Of a DNA stretch of 64,000 bases, positions 17,895 through 27,513 are shown in pieces. Every line of letters starts with the position of its first letter. Position 1 is the first letter of the stretch. Both the position numbers and the translations under genes were made by a program. The notes below the pieces were generated by a model that saw nothing but the letters and a program-made list of their open reading frames with translations, did not search any database and was not told where the DNA came from. Origin of the DNA: JANYHF01 sp963732765 (GTDB lineage Bacteria > Pseudomonadota > Alphaproteobacteria > Rhizobiales > Hyphomicrobiaceae); assembly GCA_963732765.1 (NCBI GenBank), contig CAVTAS010000008.1, forward strand, positions 248,001-312,000, read 5' to 3'.

Positions 17895-18752
17895 CTAGGC
17901 CGCCACGCCACGCAAACCAAGCAGGCTGCGGGCCTCTTTCCACGACGCAACAGGGCGCTGGTACTTCTCGCACAGCTCGACGGCCCGCTTGATCAACGCC
18001 GCGTTGGATGGCGCCAACCGGTCCTTGTCGAGCCGGACGTTGTCTTCCAACCCCGCGCGGGTATGTCCGCCTGCCGCGATCGCCCATTCGTTGACAGTGA
18101 GCTGCGCCGTCCCGATCCCGGCCGCGCACCAGAGGGCGTCGGGTGCGAGCCGCTTCAGGGTCTGGATGTAGAACTCGAAGATCGGCTTGTCGGCCGGCAT
18201 GGCATTTTTCACGCCCATCACGAACTGCACGTAGAGCGGCCCCTTCAGCCGTCCATCGGCCTGCATCCGGGTGGCCTGCACGATATGCGACAGGTCGAAG
18301 GCCTCGATCTCCGGTTTTACGTCGTATTTGAGCATTTCGGCGGCCAGCCAATCCACCAGATCGGGCGGGTTTTCGTAGACGCGGGTCGGGAAATTGTTCG
18401 ATCCCACCGACAGCGAGGCCATGTCGGGCCGCAACGGCAGCATGCCGCCGCGCGCCTGGCCAGCACCCGAGCGCCCGCCGGTCGAGAGCTGCACGATCAT
18501 GCCGGGGCAGTGCTTTTCCAGCCCCTCTTTCAGCCGCCCATAGCGCTCCGGGTCGGCGGTGGGCTTGCCCTCATCGTCCCGAACATGGCAATGGGCGATG
18601 CTGGCGCCAGCCTCGAACGCCTCGTGCGTGCTCTCGATCTGCTCGGCGATGGTGATCGGCACGGCCGGATTGTTCGTCTTGGTCGGCAGGCTGCCGGTGA
18701 TCGCGACGCAGAGGATGCAGGGATTGGCCTTGGCGGCGCTCATGGTGGGCAT
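17895..18752 (-). CDS. Beta-keto acid cleavage enzyme (BKACE/KCE, DUF849)
   Basis: Zinc-dependent TIM-barrel enzyme of 285 residues that condenses a beta-keto acid with acetyl-CoA to give acetoacetate and a new CoA ester. The zinc histidines are in HCHVRDDEG (H54, H56). QLSTGGRSGAG, PEIEAFDLSHI and the late GLEDNVRL are characteristic. In lysine fermentation the family acts on 3-keto-5-aminohexanoate; other members use dehydrocarnitine and other beta-keto acids, so the substrate stays open. The CoA-transferase genes directly downstream would process the acetoacetate formed. The ATG at 18752 and one at 18743 are both possible; neither has a clear ribosome site. Confidence 0.88.
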   Translation of the reverse strand: MPTMSAAKANPCILCVAITGSLPTKTNNPAVPITIAEQIESTHEAFEAGASIAHCHVRDDEGKPTADPERYGRLKEGLEKHCPGMIVQLSTGGRSGAGQARGGMLPLRPDMASLSVGSNNFPTRVYENPPDLVDWLAAEMLKYDVKPEIEAFDLSHIVQATRMQADGRLKGPLYVQFVMGVKNAMPADKPIFEFYIQTLKRLAPDALWCAAGIGTAQLTVNEWAIAAGGHTRAGLEDNVRLDKDRLAPSNAALIKRAVELCEKYQRPVASWKEARSLLGLRGVAA

Positions 18753-18837
18753 CCGGTGGACGAGGTAGACTGAAATGGGTTGAGACAGACTGCGAACTAA
18801 CGCAGTCTGCGGTCAACGATCAAGCAAGGACTTCTGC

Positions 18838-19452
18838 ATGAGCATGGGCGACGGAGCAAGACCGGGCATCGACCCACCCCTTATCGATCCCCACGTTATC
18901 GATGCCCCCGTTATCGATCCCAAGGCGCTGCGGCGCGCCTGCGGAGCCTTCGCTACCGGTGTCACGGTCATCACCACGCGCGATGCGGCCGGCGACCACG
19001 GCATGACGGCCAACGCCTTCATGTCGGTATCGCTGGACCCGCCGTTGATCGTGGTGTCGGTGAACCGCAAGGCCCGGTTGCTGGCCAAGATCGAGGCGGC
19101 GCGGCGCTATGGGGTCAGCATCCTGGCCGAGCACATGGAGCCGGTGGCCTGGCATTTTGCCGGCAAGCCCAATCCCAACTTGGTGGATCTGTTTACGGAC
19201 TTCCATGGCCTGCCGGTGATCGGCGGGGCGGTCGCCCACTTTGCGGCCCGGTTGCACCAGGCGGTGGATGGCGGCGACCACGTGCTGTTCATCGGTCAGG
19301 TCGAGGGGATCGCGCAGGCCGAAGGCCGGCCCCTGATCTTCCACGACGGCCGCTTCGGTGCGCTGCCCCGTCCCGGCTGGTCCTCAACCCAATGGCCACC
19401 GGGCCTGATCGGCGATCCCTTGACCTATTTCGACGAGATGCCGGAGTTTTAG
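18838..19452 (+). CDS. FMN-dependent flavin reductase domain protein
   Basis: A 204-residue member of the flavin reductase-like family (HpaC/two-component monooxygenase reductases). CGAFATGVTVITT near residues 35-47, TANAFMSVSLDPPLIVVSVN and the HxxxxGQV region (HVLFIGQVEGI) are the flavin-binding features. It would supply reduced flavin to a monooxygenase or halogenase; the monooxygenase at 12641 and the halogenase-like gene at 27514 are candidates, but neither is adjacent. The N-terminus carries an odd tandem repeat, IDPPL-IDPHV-IDAPV-IDPKA, coded by four 15-base units at about 18869-18928. AGGACTTC lies before the start. Confidence 0.83.
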   Translation: MSMGDGARPGIDPPLIDPHVIDAPVIDPKALRRACGAFATGVTVITTRDAAGDHGMTANAFMSVSLDPPLIVVSVNRKARLLAKIEAARRYGVSILAEHMEPVAWHFAGKPNPNLVDLFTDFHGLPVIGGAVAHFAARLHQAVDGGDHVLFIGQVEGIAQAEGRPLIFHDGRFGALPRPGWSSTQWPPGLIGDPLTYFDEMPEF

Positions 19453-19456
19453 TTTC

Positions 19457-19485
19457 CCTTCTCCGCCGTCTTCCGGGGGAGAAGG
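19457..19485. terminator. Hairpin between convergent genes, probable two-way terminator
   Basis: CCTTCTCC and GGAGAAGG form an 8-bp stem around a GC-rich loop in the 39-bp gap between the flavin reductase and the convergent ATPase gene. It resembles the outer hairpin of the family C elements elsewhere in the window. Confidence 0.55.
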
Positions 19486-19491
19486 CAAGTC

Positions 19492-21160
19492 CTACGCTGC
19501 GATCTCGAAAGCCGCTCGCACCAGGCGTTGGGTGTACGGATCCTTCGGGCGGGTCAGTACTTCGGCAACGGGTCCTTGCTCAACAATACGACCGTGCTGC
19601 ATGACCATGACGCGGTGGCAGAGGGCGCGCACCACTTTCAGGTCGTGCGAAATAAAGAGATAGCTGAGGCCCTTCTCGTTCTGCAACTTGCGCAGGAGAT
19701 CGATGATCTGGGCTTGTACGGATAAGTCCAGCGCGCTGGTCGGCTCGTCGAGCAGGATGAACTCCGGCTCCAGCGCAATGGCGCGCGCGATGGCGATGCG
19801 CTGGCGCTGGCCACCGGAAAATTCATGCGGGAAGCGCGTCAGGATGGTGTCGGGCAGGCCGGCGTCGCGCAGGGCCTGCCGCACCCGCTCCACACGCTCC
19901 TGGCTGTCAACGCCGATCGCGTTGACGATCAGCCCTTCCTCGATGATCTGGCGGATCGACATGCGCGGGTTGAGGGATGCGAACGGGTCCTGGAACACGA
20001 TCTGCATGCGGGAGCGTAGCGGGCGCATGGCGCGACGGTCCTTGTCATGGATCGCCTCGCCGTTGAAATAGACTTCGCCGGTGGCGTTGGTCAGCAGGCG
20101 GATCAGAGCCTGGCCAAAGGTGGTCTTGCCGGAGCCCGGATTCGCCGACCAGCCCGAGCGTTTCACGCTTCTGCAGTTTCAGATCCAGGCTGTCGACCGC
20201 AACCAGTTCCTTGAAATCGGGACGGAAGAAGCCGCCGGAATTGAGCGTGTACGACACCCGCACCTTGCGGCCTTCCAGAATAACCGGGCTGGCTTCGGCA
20301 AACGGATTGGCGATGCCCTTGGGCTCGGAGGCGAGCAGATGCTGCGTGTACGCATGGCGCGGCTTGCTGAACACCTGCTCGGTGATGTTGTGCTCCTTCA
20401 CCTCGCCAGCCTGCATGACGTACACATACTCGGCAAAGCGGCGCACGATGGTGAGGTCATGCGTGATCAGGATCACGGCCATGCCGTAGCGCGCCTTCAG
20501 CTCCTTGATCAGGTTCAGGATCTGCGCCTGGATGGTGACGTCGAGCGCGGTGGTGGGTTCGTCCGCGATCAGCACATCGGGGCGATTGGCCAAGGCCATG
20601 GCGATCATGACGCGCTGGCGCTGGCCGCCCGATAATTGGTGTGGATACTGATTGACGCGCGCGGCCGGATCGGGGATATGCACCTCCTCCAGCAACTCAA
20701 GCACACGCTTGCTCGCTTCGGCGCGAGTCATCTTGTTGTGCAGGTGCAGGATTTCGGCCAGCTGCGCGCCAATGGTGTAAACCGGGTTCAGCGAGCTCAT
20801 CGGCTCCTGGAAGATCATCGAGACCTTGTTGCCGCGTATGGCTCGCATCTGGCGCGGCGAGTATTTGGTGATGTCCTCGTCGTCGAGCTTGATGACAGTG
20901 TTGGGCGCGACGGTGGCGCGCTTGGTGAGCAGCCCCATGATGGTGCGTGCCGTGACGGATTTGCCGGAACCGGACTCGCCCACCAGCGCAATGGTCTCGC
21001 CCTTGTGCAGTTGGAACGAGACGTTCTTCACCGCCTCGACGAAGCCGCCCTCGACCTTGAACTTGACCTCGATGTTGCGCGCATCGATGACCAGCTCGCG
21101 GCCATGCGCGCCGAGGTCGTAGCGCTCTGCCGGCGCGAAGTGGTTTGCGGTCTCGGCCAT
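19492..21160 (-). CDS. Double-domain ABC ATPase of the alpha-galactoside/oligopeptide-type transporter (one-base frame break)
   Basis: ATP-binding subunit with two fused nucleotide-binding domains (YejF-like), about 555 residues after correction. Domain 1 has Walker A GESGSGKSVTA, signature LSGGQRQRV and Walker B VLIADEPTTALD. Domain 2 has GESGSGKTTFGQ across the break, signature FSGGQRQRI and FILLDEPTSALD. At 20145-20147 one extra base in a run of three C (plus strand) turns GESGSGK into a nonsense tail; the next frame starts exactly in the second Walker A. An intact second domain argues for a sequence error. The ATG at 21160 gives MAETANHFAP. It is the last gene of the operon that starts at the alpha-galactosidase. 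Confidence 0.88.
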
Positions 21161-21173
21161 CGGTGTTCCGGAC

Positions 21174-22311
21174 TCAATAGGGATCGACCGCATCGCGCAA
21201 TCCATCGCCGAGGGCGTTGAAGGCGAACACGGTGACCAGCACGAACACGACGGGCGAGAGTATCCAGGGGTAGGAGCCGATCACCGAGAAGGTGCCGGTA
21301 TCCTGCAGCATCAGGCCCCAAGAGATCAGCGGCGGCTTCACGGCGAAGCCGAGGAAGCCGAGGAAACTTTCGATTAGCACGATGGCGGGGATCTGCAGCG
21401 TGATGGCGACGATGATGTGGCTGAGCACATTGGGCAGGATGTGGCGGAAGATGATGCGGCCGTCGCCCGCCCCCACGGCCTGCGCCGCGCGCACATACTC
21501 GATGCGCGCCAGCGACAGGGTTTTGGAGCGCACCTCGCGCGACAGTTGCGCCCAGCCGAGCGCCGCCAGCACGGCGATGACGAAGGCTAGGAAAACGCTG
21601 GAGGGCGCGGTGATGGGGATCAGCGAGGTCAGCGCCAGATAGAGCGGCAACTGCGGAAAGGCCAGGATCAGCTCGACGAAGCGCTGCACCCAGGTATCGA
21701 ATGCCGCCGCCAAGATAACCCGAGGTGATGCCGACGCTGGTGCCGATGATGGTTGTTATGCTGACGACGATCAGCGCGATCATGAGCGAAATGCGCGAGC
21801 CGATGATGCCGCGCGAGAGAATGTCCCGGCCGAGTTTGTCGGTGCCCAGCAGATGATAGGGCTTGCCGTTGGTCGAGCCAAAGAAATGCCGGTTGGCCGG
21901 GATAAGGCCGAGCAGTCTGTACTCGGCGCCCTGGACGAAAAAGCCCAGCGGGGTGGGATTGGTCTTGTCCGGGCCGGTCAGCGGCTGGAAGGTAATGGGG
22001 TCCATCTCGCCGGTTTCCACGATCGGATAGACGTAAGGCAAGAGGCTGAAGCTGCCGTCCGGCGCGGTGAAGCTGATGGTGTCGGGCGGGGCGAACGCGA
22101 GGTCGGACTGCTTGGGGTCCATGGGCGCGAAAAAGTCGCCGAACACCGAGATGGTGATCAGCGAAATCACCAGCACCAGCCCGATCATGCCGACCACGGA
22201 GCGGCGGAAACGGCGCCAGACCAGTGTGAAGTAGCCCTCGTTGCCCGAGCCGAAACGGGTGAGCACTGGAGCGGCTGGCGCGGTCTGCGACGGTAGAGTT
22301 GGCTCGCTCAT
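21174..22311 (-). CDS. ABC transporter permease 2 of the alpha-galactoside/peptide-type system (one-base frame break)
   Basis: Inner-membrane permease of the DppC/YejE type, about 379 residues after correction, with an N-terminal cytoplasmic tail, a first helix (MIGLVLVISLITISVFGDFF), a large periplasmic loop and the permease core. The ATPase-contact loop reads EYVRAAQAVGAGDGRIIFRH. Within 21703-21711 one extra base in a GGC run breaks the frame; SGYLGG then reads on as AFDTWVQRFVELILAFP in the next frame. The start at 22311 overlaps the stop of permease 1 (ATGA), showing tight coupling. Confidence 0.88.
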
Positions 22312-23319
22312 CGTGCGGCCCCGCCGATACGGATGCGCGGATCGAGCGCGACCAGCAGCAGATCCGAGATGATGTTGCCGATGATCAGTGTGCCCGCCAG
22401 CACCATCATGAAGGTGGCCGTCACCCAGGTGTCGCCGATCGACAGCGAGCCGACGATCCCGGGGCCGACGGTCGGCAGGCCGAACACGATCGCGGTCTCG
22501 ATCTCGCCGGTGACCATGTAGGGCAGCACCACGCCCTGGTAGGCGATCAGCGGATGGATGGCGTTGGGCACCGCGTGGCGCATGATCACGGCGCTCTCGG
22601 ACAGGCCCTTGGCGCGTGCGGTTTCGACATATTGCGCGTTCAGCACGTCGAGCAGGTTGGCCCGCATGACGCGCATGTTGTAGGCGAGGCCGCCGAAGGT
22701 CGCGATGAAGACCACCGGCCAGATGTGGGCCAGCATGTCGACGAACTTCCCCCAGGACCAGGGTTTGCCGCCATACTCCAGCGAGAAGAAACTGCCGAAA
22801 CTCTGCGAGTTCATTTTGAAGGCGAGAATGTAGAGAATGATGATCGCCAGCAGGAAGCGCGGAATGGTGGTGCCCGAGGAAGGACAGGAACGACAGCGCG
22901 GTATCGGCCCAACTGTATTGCCGGGTCGCCGCGAGGATGCCGAGCGAAATGCCGAACAGGGACGCCAGGAAGTGGCAGGTCAACGCCAGCGCGATGGTGC
23001 GCGGCAACCGTTCTCCCACCACTTCTGAGACCGGACGATTGTAGAACAGCGAGTCGCCGAAGTCGCCGCGGGTGAAGATGCCGTACATCCACTTGAGATA
23101 CTGGACCGGCAGCGGGTCGAGCAGGCCATGAGCGGCGCGATAGGCGTCGGCCTGGGCCTGCGCTTCCTGGTCGGGCACATTGCCCTGGCTCATCAGCTGC
23201 GATTTGAGGTAGTCGCCGTAATCGCCCGGCGGCGCCTTGATGATGGCGAAGGTGACGATGGATAGGATCAGCAACACCGGGATGGCGGAGAGAATCCGGG
23301 TGATGAGGAAGCGTAGCAT
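22308..23319 (-). CDS. ABC transporter permease 1 of the alpha-galactoside/peptide-type system (one-base frame break)
   Basis: Inner-membrane permease of the DppB/YejB type, about 336 residues after correction. It starts MLRFLITRILSAIPVLLILS, has the usual long periplasmic loop after the first helix, and has the ATPase loop YVETARAKGLSESAVIMRHA. At 22873-22875 one extra base in a run of three C (plus strand) breaks the frame: LSFLSFLG should go on as TTIPRFLLAIIILYILAFK. Downstream sequence is intact, so a sequence error is likely. It lies between the binding-protein gene (a repeat is in between) and permease 2. Confidence 0.88.
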
Positions 23320-23349
23320 CCGCGTCGGTGGTCCTAGCTGGCAGACACT

Positions 23350-23545
23350 CCTTCTCCCCCGCCTTTTCGCGGGGGAGAAGGTGGCCCGAAGGGCCGGATG
23401 AGGGGCAGCCGCTTGCTCCGCCCCTGTTGCGACCAGGCAGGGAGCAAGCCGCTGCCCCTCACCGACCGGCCAGCTCTTGGCTCCCAAGTGGTCGCCTGCG
23501 AGGGGCGGTCTCCTCTCCCCCTAAGCAGGGGGAGAGGGTAGTCCG
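23350..23545. repeat. Family C hairpin-bounded intergenic element, copy 1
   Basis: Begins with a strong hairpin (CCTTCTCCCCCGC with its inverse GCGGGGGAGAAGG, 23350-23381). It contains inverted GCAGCCGCTTGCTCCG-like segments and ends in TCTCCTCTCCCCCTAAGCAG with its inverse. It lies between the binding-protein gene and permease 1, inside the transport operon, where it might reduce or adjust downstream expression. Confidence 0.7.
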
Positions 23546-23566
23546 GTGCGCGTCTCCAACAGCCGC

Positions 23567-25645
23567 CTACTTCGCGACCGGCCCGTTGCCAACGCCGGGA
23601 GCGCCCGGCAGGGTTTTGGGGGCCTGCTCGAAGCTGGCTTGCTTGTCCTTGGGCACGAACACGCGCTCACGGATGATGTTGTCTTCGGCCCAGTTGAACA
23701 TGAAGATCGGGGCGCCGGGCGGAATATTGGCGAAGCGCTTGTTGATGATCAGGGCGCCCGGGTACTGCGTCAGGCCGATGGCGTTGACGTTCTCGGTGAA
23801 CAGCTTCTGGAACTGCTTCATCAAAGCCACACGATTGGCAGGATCCTGGTCGCCGATGAACTTATTGATCACGCCGACCATCTGCTCCTCATAGGGCAAC
23901 AGATCGAGTTTGCCGTCCTTGCCAGCGCGGTGATTGATGCTGGTTTGAGGCCCGGTCGGGGCAAGATTGGCGGTGTTCTGCACCACCGAGACGATTTCCA
24001 AATCGCCGCGGCGGATGAACCAATCCCACTTGCCGCTGTTGCGGGTGGCTTCCATGTTGTTGCCGGTCACCGTGTTGAGCACAACGCGGATGCCGATCTT
24101 CTCCATCGAGGCCACCACTCCCTCGGCCAGGTTTTTGTCGGTCTGGTAGTCGGCGTTGTTGAGCAGGGTGATCTCAACATCTTTGCCGCCCGCGACATCC
24201 TTGGGGAAGTTCACGACGCCATTCTTGTCCGTATCCACCAGGCCTGCCTTGGCCAACGAGGCCTTGGCTGCATCGACCGAGAACGGGTAATAGACCGTGG
24301 ACGCCTTATCGTAATAGGCGGTGCCGGCATAAAGGCCGCCGGGATAAATCGCCGTGAACGGTCCCTTCACCAGCGAGTTGCCAAGCTGCTGACGGTCGAT
24401 GGCGTGAGTGATGGCCTTGCGGAAGTCGAGGTTGCGATTGAGGTTGCGCACTGCGGTCCCACGCTCATCCGGCTCGCCCCAGCCATTGGCCGATAGGTTC
24501 GGCCAGAGCTGGTAGCCGATGGTGCGGGCGCCAAACGCAAGACGGGCGGGAGCGTTGGCGTCAGCCGAACGCTTCAGAGCCTCGACATAGCTCTCGGCCT
24601 GTTCGAGGTTCGAGAAGTCGCCGGTGCCGGCCACGGCTTGCACGTCGCGGTCGGCCCAGGTCGAGAGCTTGTAGCTCATCTCGTCGAGGTAAGGCAGCTG
24701 ATTGCCCTTGTCGTCGACCTTCCAGTAGTAGGGATTGCGGCGCATCAGGACGATATCGTCGGGACGGTACGCCACCGGCACCCAGGCGCCCATCACCGGG
24801 AAGTTCATGAAGTTAGGCGGAAAGGCGTTGGTGTACTGCTCGTAGGTATTCTTGGAATACTTCGGATGCTGTGGCTTCAAGAGGTGCGATGGTCCGGGGC
24901 AGAAGCCACCATAGGCCATGGTGTAAAGGTATTGCTTGGGGAAGGCTTCCTTGAAGGTCCACACCACCGTGTTGGCGTCCACCTTCTTCAAAGTGGTGCC
25001 GACGCCGAACGAATCCGGGCCGGACGAATTCAGCGGCTTCAGCTTGGGATCGCTGATGGCGTCTTCCCAATAGAACATCACGTCGTCGGCATCGAAGGGA
25101 TCGCCATCCGACCACTTGGCGCCTTCGATCAGGTGCATGGTCAGTTCGTGACCGTCCTTGGACCAGTCCCAGCCCTTGGCGAGGTTCGGCATCGGCTCAA
25201 GCTCGTCGGCCTTGATCTCGAACAGCGGCCCGGTGCGGGTCAGGCACTCGAACATGCCGATGTCGATGCCACCCCAGCCCTGGACCTGGCCGGCGGCGTA
25301 GTTCCAGCCCTGCGGCCGGCCGCCGATGACATGGCGCATGACGTCGCCGTAGACGCCGGCGCCCTCGGGCATGTTGCTGGAGAGATAGACCAGCGGCTCC
25401 TTGGGCAGGCGGTCCTTGACGGCGGGCAGCTTGCCGGCCTTGACAAACTGCTCGGTGACCCAATCGGGCTCGCTGTAGCTCGGCAGCGCCTTGTAAGTGA
25501 AGATGTCCTTGATGCTGACGAAATTCGGCGTGCCCTGCGCGGCAAACTTCGGCGGATCGGGCAGCTCGTCGGCGGCATGGGCCGCCATGGTGGTCATCAG
25601 CGCGAGCAGGCTGGCGCCGCCCAGGATGGCAAGTTTGTTAGTCAT
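23567..25645 (-). CDS. agpA: Family-5 substrate-binding protein, probable alpha-galactoside binding (AgpA-like)
   Basis: A 692-residue periplasmic binding protein of the peptide/nickel family (SBP_bac_5), longer than typical DppA or OppA. The signal peptide is MTNKLAILGGASLLALMTTM followed by AAHAAD. Motifs include LTMHLIEGAKWSDGDPFDADD, the family-5 signature region, and RKAITHAIDRQQL. In Sinorhizobium meliloti a peptide-type binding protein, AgpA, imports melibiose and raffinose and is linked to melA. The same pairing is seen here, which is the main ground for the substrate call. Its order between melA and the permeases supports one operon. An oligopeptide substrate cannot be excluded. Confidence 0.8.
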   Translation of the reverse strand: MTNKLAILGGASLLALMTTMAAHAADELPDPPKFAAQGTPNFVSIKDIFTYKALPSYSEPDWVTEQFVKAGKLPAVKDRLPKEPLVYLSSNMPEGAGVYGDVMRHVIGGRPQGWNYAAGQVQGWGGIDIGMFECLTRTGPLFEIKADELEPMPNLAKGWDWSKDGHELTMHLIEGAKWSDGDPFDADDVMFYWEDAISDPKLKPLNSSGPDSFGVGTTLKKVDANTVVWTFKEAFPKQYLYTMAYGGFCPGPSHLLKPQHPKYSKNTYEQYTNAFPPNFMNFPVMGAWVPVAYRPDDIVLMRRNPYYWKVDDKGNQLPYLDEMSYKLSTWADRDVQAVAGTGDFSNLEQAESYVEALKRSADANAPARLAFGARTIGYQLWPNLSANGWGEPDERGTAVRNLNRNLDFRKAITHAIDRQQLGNSLVKGPFTAIYPGGLYAGTAYYDKASTVYYPFSVDAAKASLAKAGLVDTDKNGVVNFPKDVAGGKDVEITLLNNADYQTDKNLAEGVVASMEKIGIRVVLNTVTGNNMEATRNSGKWDWFIRRGDLEIVSVVQNTANLAPTGPQTSINHRAGKDGKLDLLPYEEQMVGVINKFIGDQDPANRVALMKQFQKLFTENVNAIGLTQYPGALIINKRFANIPPGAPIFMFNWAEDNIIRERVFVPKDKQASFEQAPKTLPGAPGVGNGPVAK

Positions 25646-25750
25646 CGTTCCTCCCAGTTATTTTTCCGGTTCTGCTTGGCAGGCCGGTAGACAAACTACG
25701 TTAAAACAAGAGTTCGATTCTTCATCCACGACAGACCAGCATTATGATGG

Positions 25751-25888
25751 CCTTCTCCCTTGGGGAGAAGGTGCCCAACGGGCGGATGAGGGGATTGCTG
25801 CCCGCAGTTGCACGAGCTGTCTCCACCTCGACCGCCAATCCCCTCATCCGGCGCTGAAACGCGCCACCTTCTCCCAATGGGGGAAGGA
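25751..25888. repeat. Family C hairpin-bounded intergenic element, copy 2
   Basis: Starts with the hairpin CCTTCTCCCTTGGGGAGAAGG. Inside, CGGATGAGGGGATTG and its inverse CAATCCCCTCATCCG face each other, and it ends in CACCTTCTCCCAATGGGGGA. It lies in the gap between alpha-galactosidase and the binding-protein gene, leaving about 100 bp for a promoter or ribosome site of the latter. Confidence 0.7.
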
Positions 25889-25898
25889 AACTCCGACG

Positions 25899-27386
25899 TC
25901 ACCCCGCTTTGCGGTTGGCTTGCGCCTCCTTCTTCTTTGCCGATTCACTCCGCATGGCCTCGACCGGCCGCACCTCCAGCCGGGCTGCGCCTTGCCAGTC
26001 GCGCGTGGCCACGGACTTCTTGCTCAGGCGCTGCTTGGCGGCCGGGATTGCGTGCTGGTATTGCGGCAGCAGATCCGCTCCCGCCACCAGCATTTCATCG
26101 ACCATCTGCCAGACCTCGTCGGGCGAGCAGATGGCGCCGACCAGCGGATCGTGCAGCACGGCGAGCTTCAGCAAATCAACGTCGCCGGTAACTGCGGCGT
26201 GTACGGACATGCGCTGCACGTTGATGGAGGCGATGCAGGTTGCGGCGCAGGCTTCGGGCAGCGTCACGCCGGCCGTCATGTTGAGCCCGAAGCGGTCGAC
26301 ATAACCGGGCGTCTCGACAATCGCATCTGCGGGCAAGTTGGTGATCAGGCCATTGTTCTTGACGTTGAAATGCCCGCGATAGGGGCGGCCGGTTTCCAGC
26401 GCCTCGAAGATGTAACTGGCGTGCTCGGTCGAACGCTTGGCCGGATCGATCTTCTGCCCGGCGTCTTCAAGGAACTTCGGATAATCGGTCTCGAACCAGT
26501 TCCGCGTCTCGGTGGAGTGGCGCAGATAACCGCCGGTTTCGCCATGGATCCACTCCGACATATCGATCCATTTGACGATCTCGTCGGGGCGCTTGCGGTA
26601 CCAGGGCAGGTACTCGGAGAGATGGCCGTTGGACTCGGTCGAATAATAGCCGAAACGCTTCAGCACATCGATCCGTACCTTCTCCTGTTTGGAGTAGACG
26701 GGGTGCTTCTCGAACGCAGCGACCAGTTCGTCCGTGCCGATCTTGCGGCCCTTGAACCGGATATCGATATACCAGGTCTGGTGGTTGATCCCGGAGCAGA
26801 TGAACTCCAGCTCGTGACTGTGCTTCGCCCCCAGCACCGCCGCGATCTGCTCGCCGCCATGCTGCACGCCGTGGCACAGGCCGATGGTGTCGACCTTGCC
26901 ATACTCGATGGCCGCCCAGGTGTTCATGGCCATCGGGTTGGCGTAGTTGAGGAACTTCGCGCCGGGAGCGGCGTGCTCGCGGATGTCCTTGCAGAAATCG
27001 AGGATGACCGGAATGTTGCGCTGGCCGTACAGAATGCCTCCGGCGCAGATGGTGTCGCCGACGCATTGGTCGACGCCGTATTTCAGCGGGATGCGGATAT
27101 CGTCGGCATAGGCCTCAAGGCCGCCCACGCGCACGCAGGAAATGATGTAATTTGCGCCATCGAGCGCTTTGCGGCGATCCGTCGTTGCGGTGATTTTGGT
27201 GGGCAGCTTGTTGGCCTCGACCATGCGGTCGAGGATCTTTCGCACCATGCCGAGATTGTGCTGGCTGATGTCGGTGAGCGCGAATTCCACATCCTGCAGC
27301 TCGGGCACACTAACGATGTCGGACACGAGCCGCTTGGTGAAGCCGACACTACCAGCGCCAATGATCGCTATCTTCAATCGCGTCAT
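25899..27386 (-). CDS. melA: Alpha-galactosidase, GH4 family
   Basis: NAD- and manganese-dependent glycosidase of family GH4, 495 residues, that would hydrolyse melibiose, raffinose and similar alpha-galactosides in the cytoplasm. The NAD-binding start is IAIIGAGSVGFTKRL. NYANPMAMNTWA and the metal site GLCHGVQHGG (cysteine and histidine) are GH4 hallmarks, and INHQTWYIDI fits the alpha-galactosidase branch. The ATG at 27386 has GGGAGGA just upstream; the open frame goes on to 27776 but that part is antisense to the halogenase gene. It is first in the operon with the transporter genes and divergent from the halogenase-like gene across 127 bp. Confidence 0.9.
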   Translation of the reverse strand: MTRLKIAIIGAGSVGFTKRLVSDIVSVPELQDVEFALTDISQHNLGMVRKILDRMVEANKLPTKITATTDRRKALDGANYIISCVRVGGLEAYADDIRIPLKYGVDQCVGDTICAGGILYGQRNIPVILDFCKDIREHAAPGAKFLNYANPMAMNTWAAIEYGKVDTIGLCHGVQHGGEQIAAVLGAKHSHELEFICSGINHQTWYIDIRFKGRKIGTDELVAAFEKHPVYSKQEKVRIDVLKRFGYYSTESNGHLSEYLPWYRKRPDEIVKWIDMSEWIHGETGGYLRHSTETRNWFETDYPKFLEDAGQKIDPAKRSTEHASYIFEALETGRPYRGHFNVKNNGLITNLPADAIVETPGYVDRFGLNMTAGVTLPEACAATCIASINVQRMSVHAAVTGDVDLLKLAVLHDPLVGAICSPDEVWQMVDEMLVAGADLLPQYQHAIPAAKQRLSKKSVATRDWQGAARLEVRPVEAMRSESAKKKEAQANRKAG

Positions 27387-27513
27387 TCGTCCTCCCGACA
27401 GCGCGCCGCTCTTGGTGGAGCAGTCTATGAATTGCTGTGCCCGGAATGCTAAGCTCAAATGCGGTCGATCAGCAAGACCTATGTGACCTGTGTGACCGGG
27501 GCAGAGACAAGAC

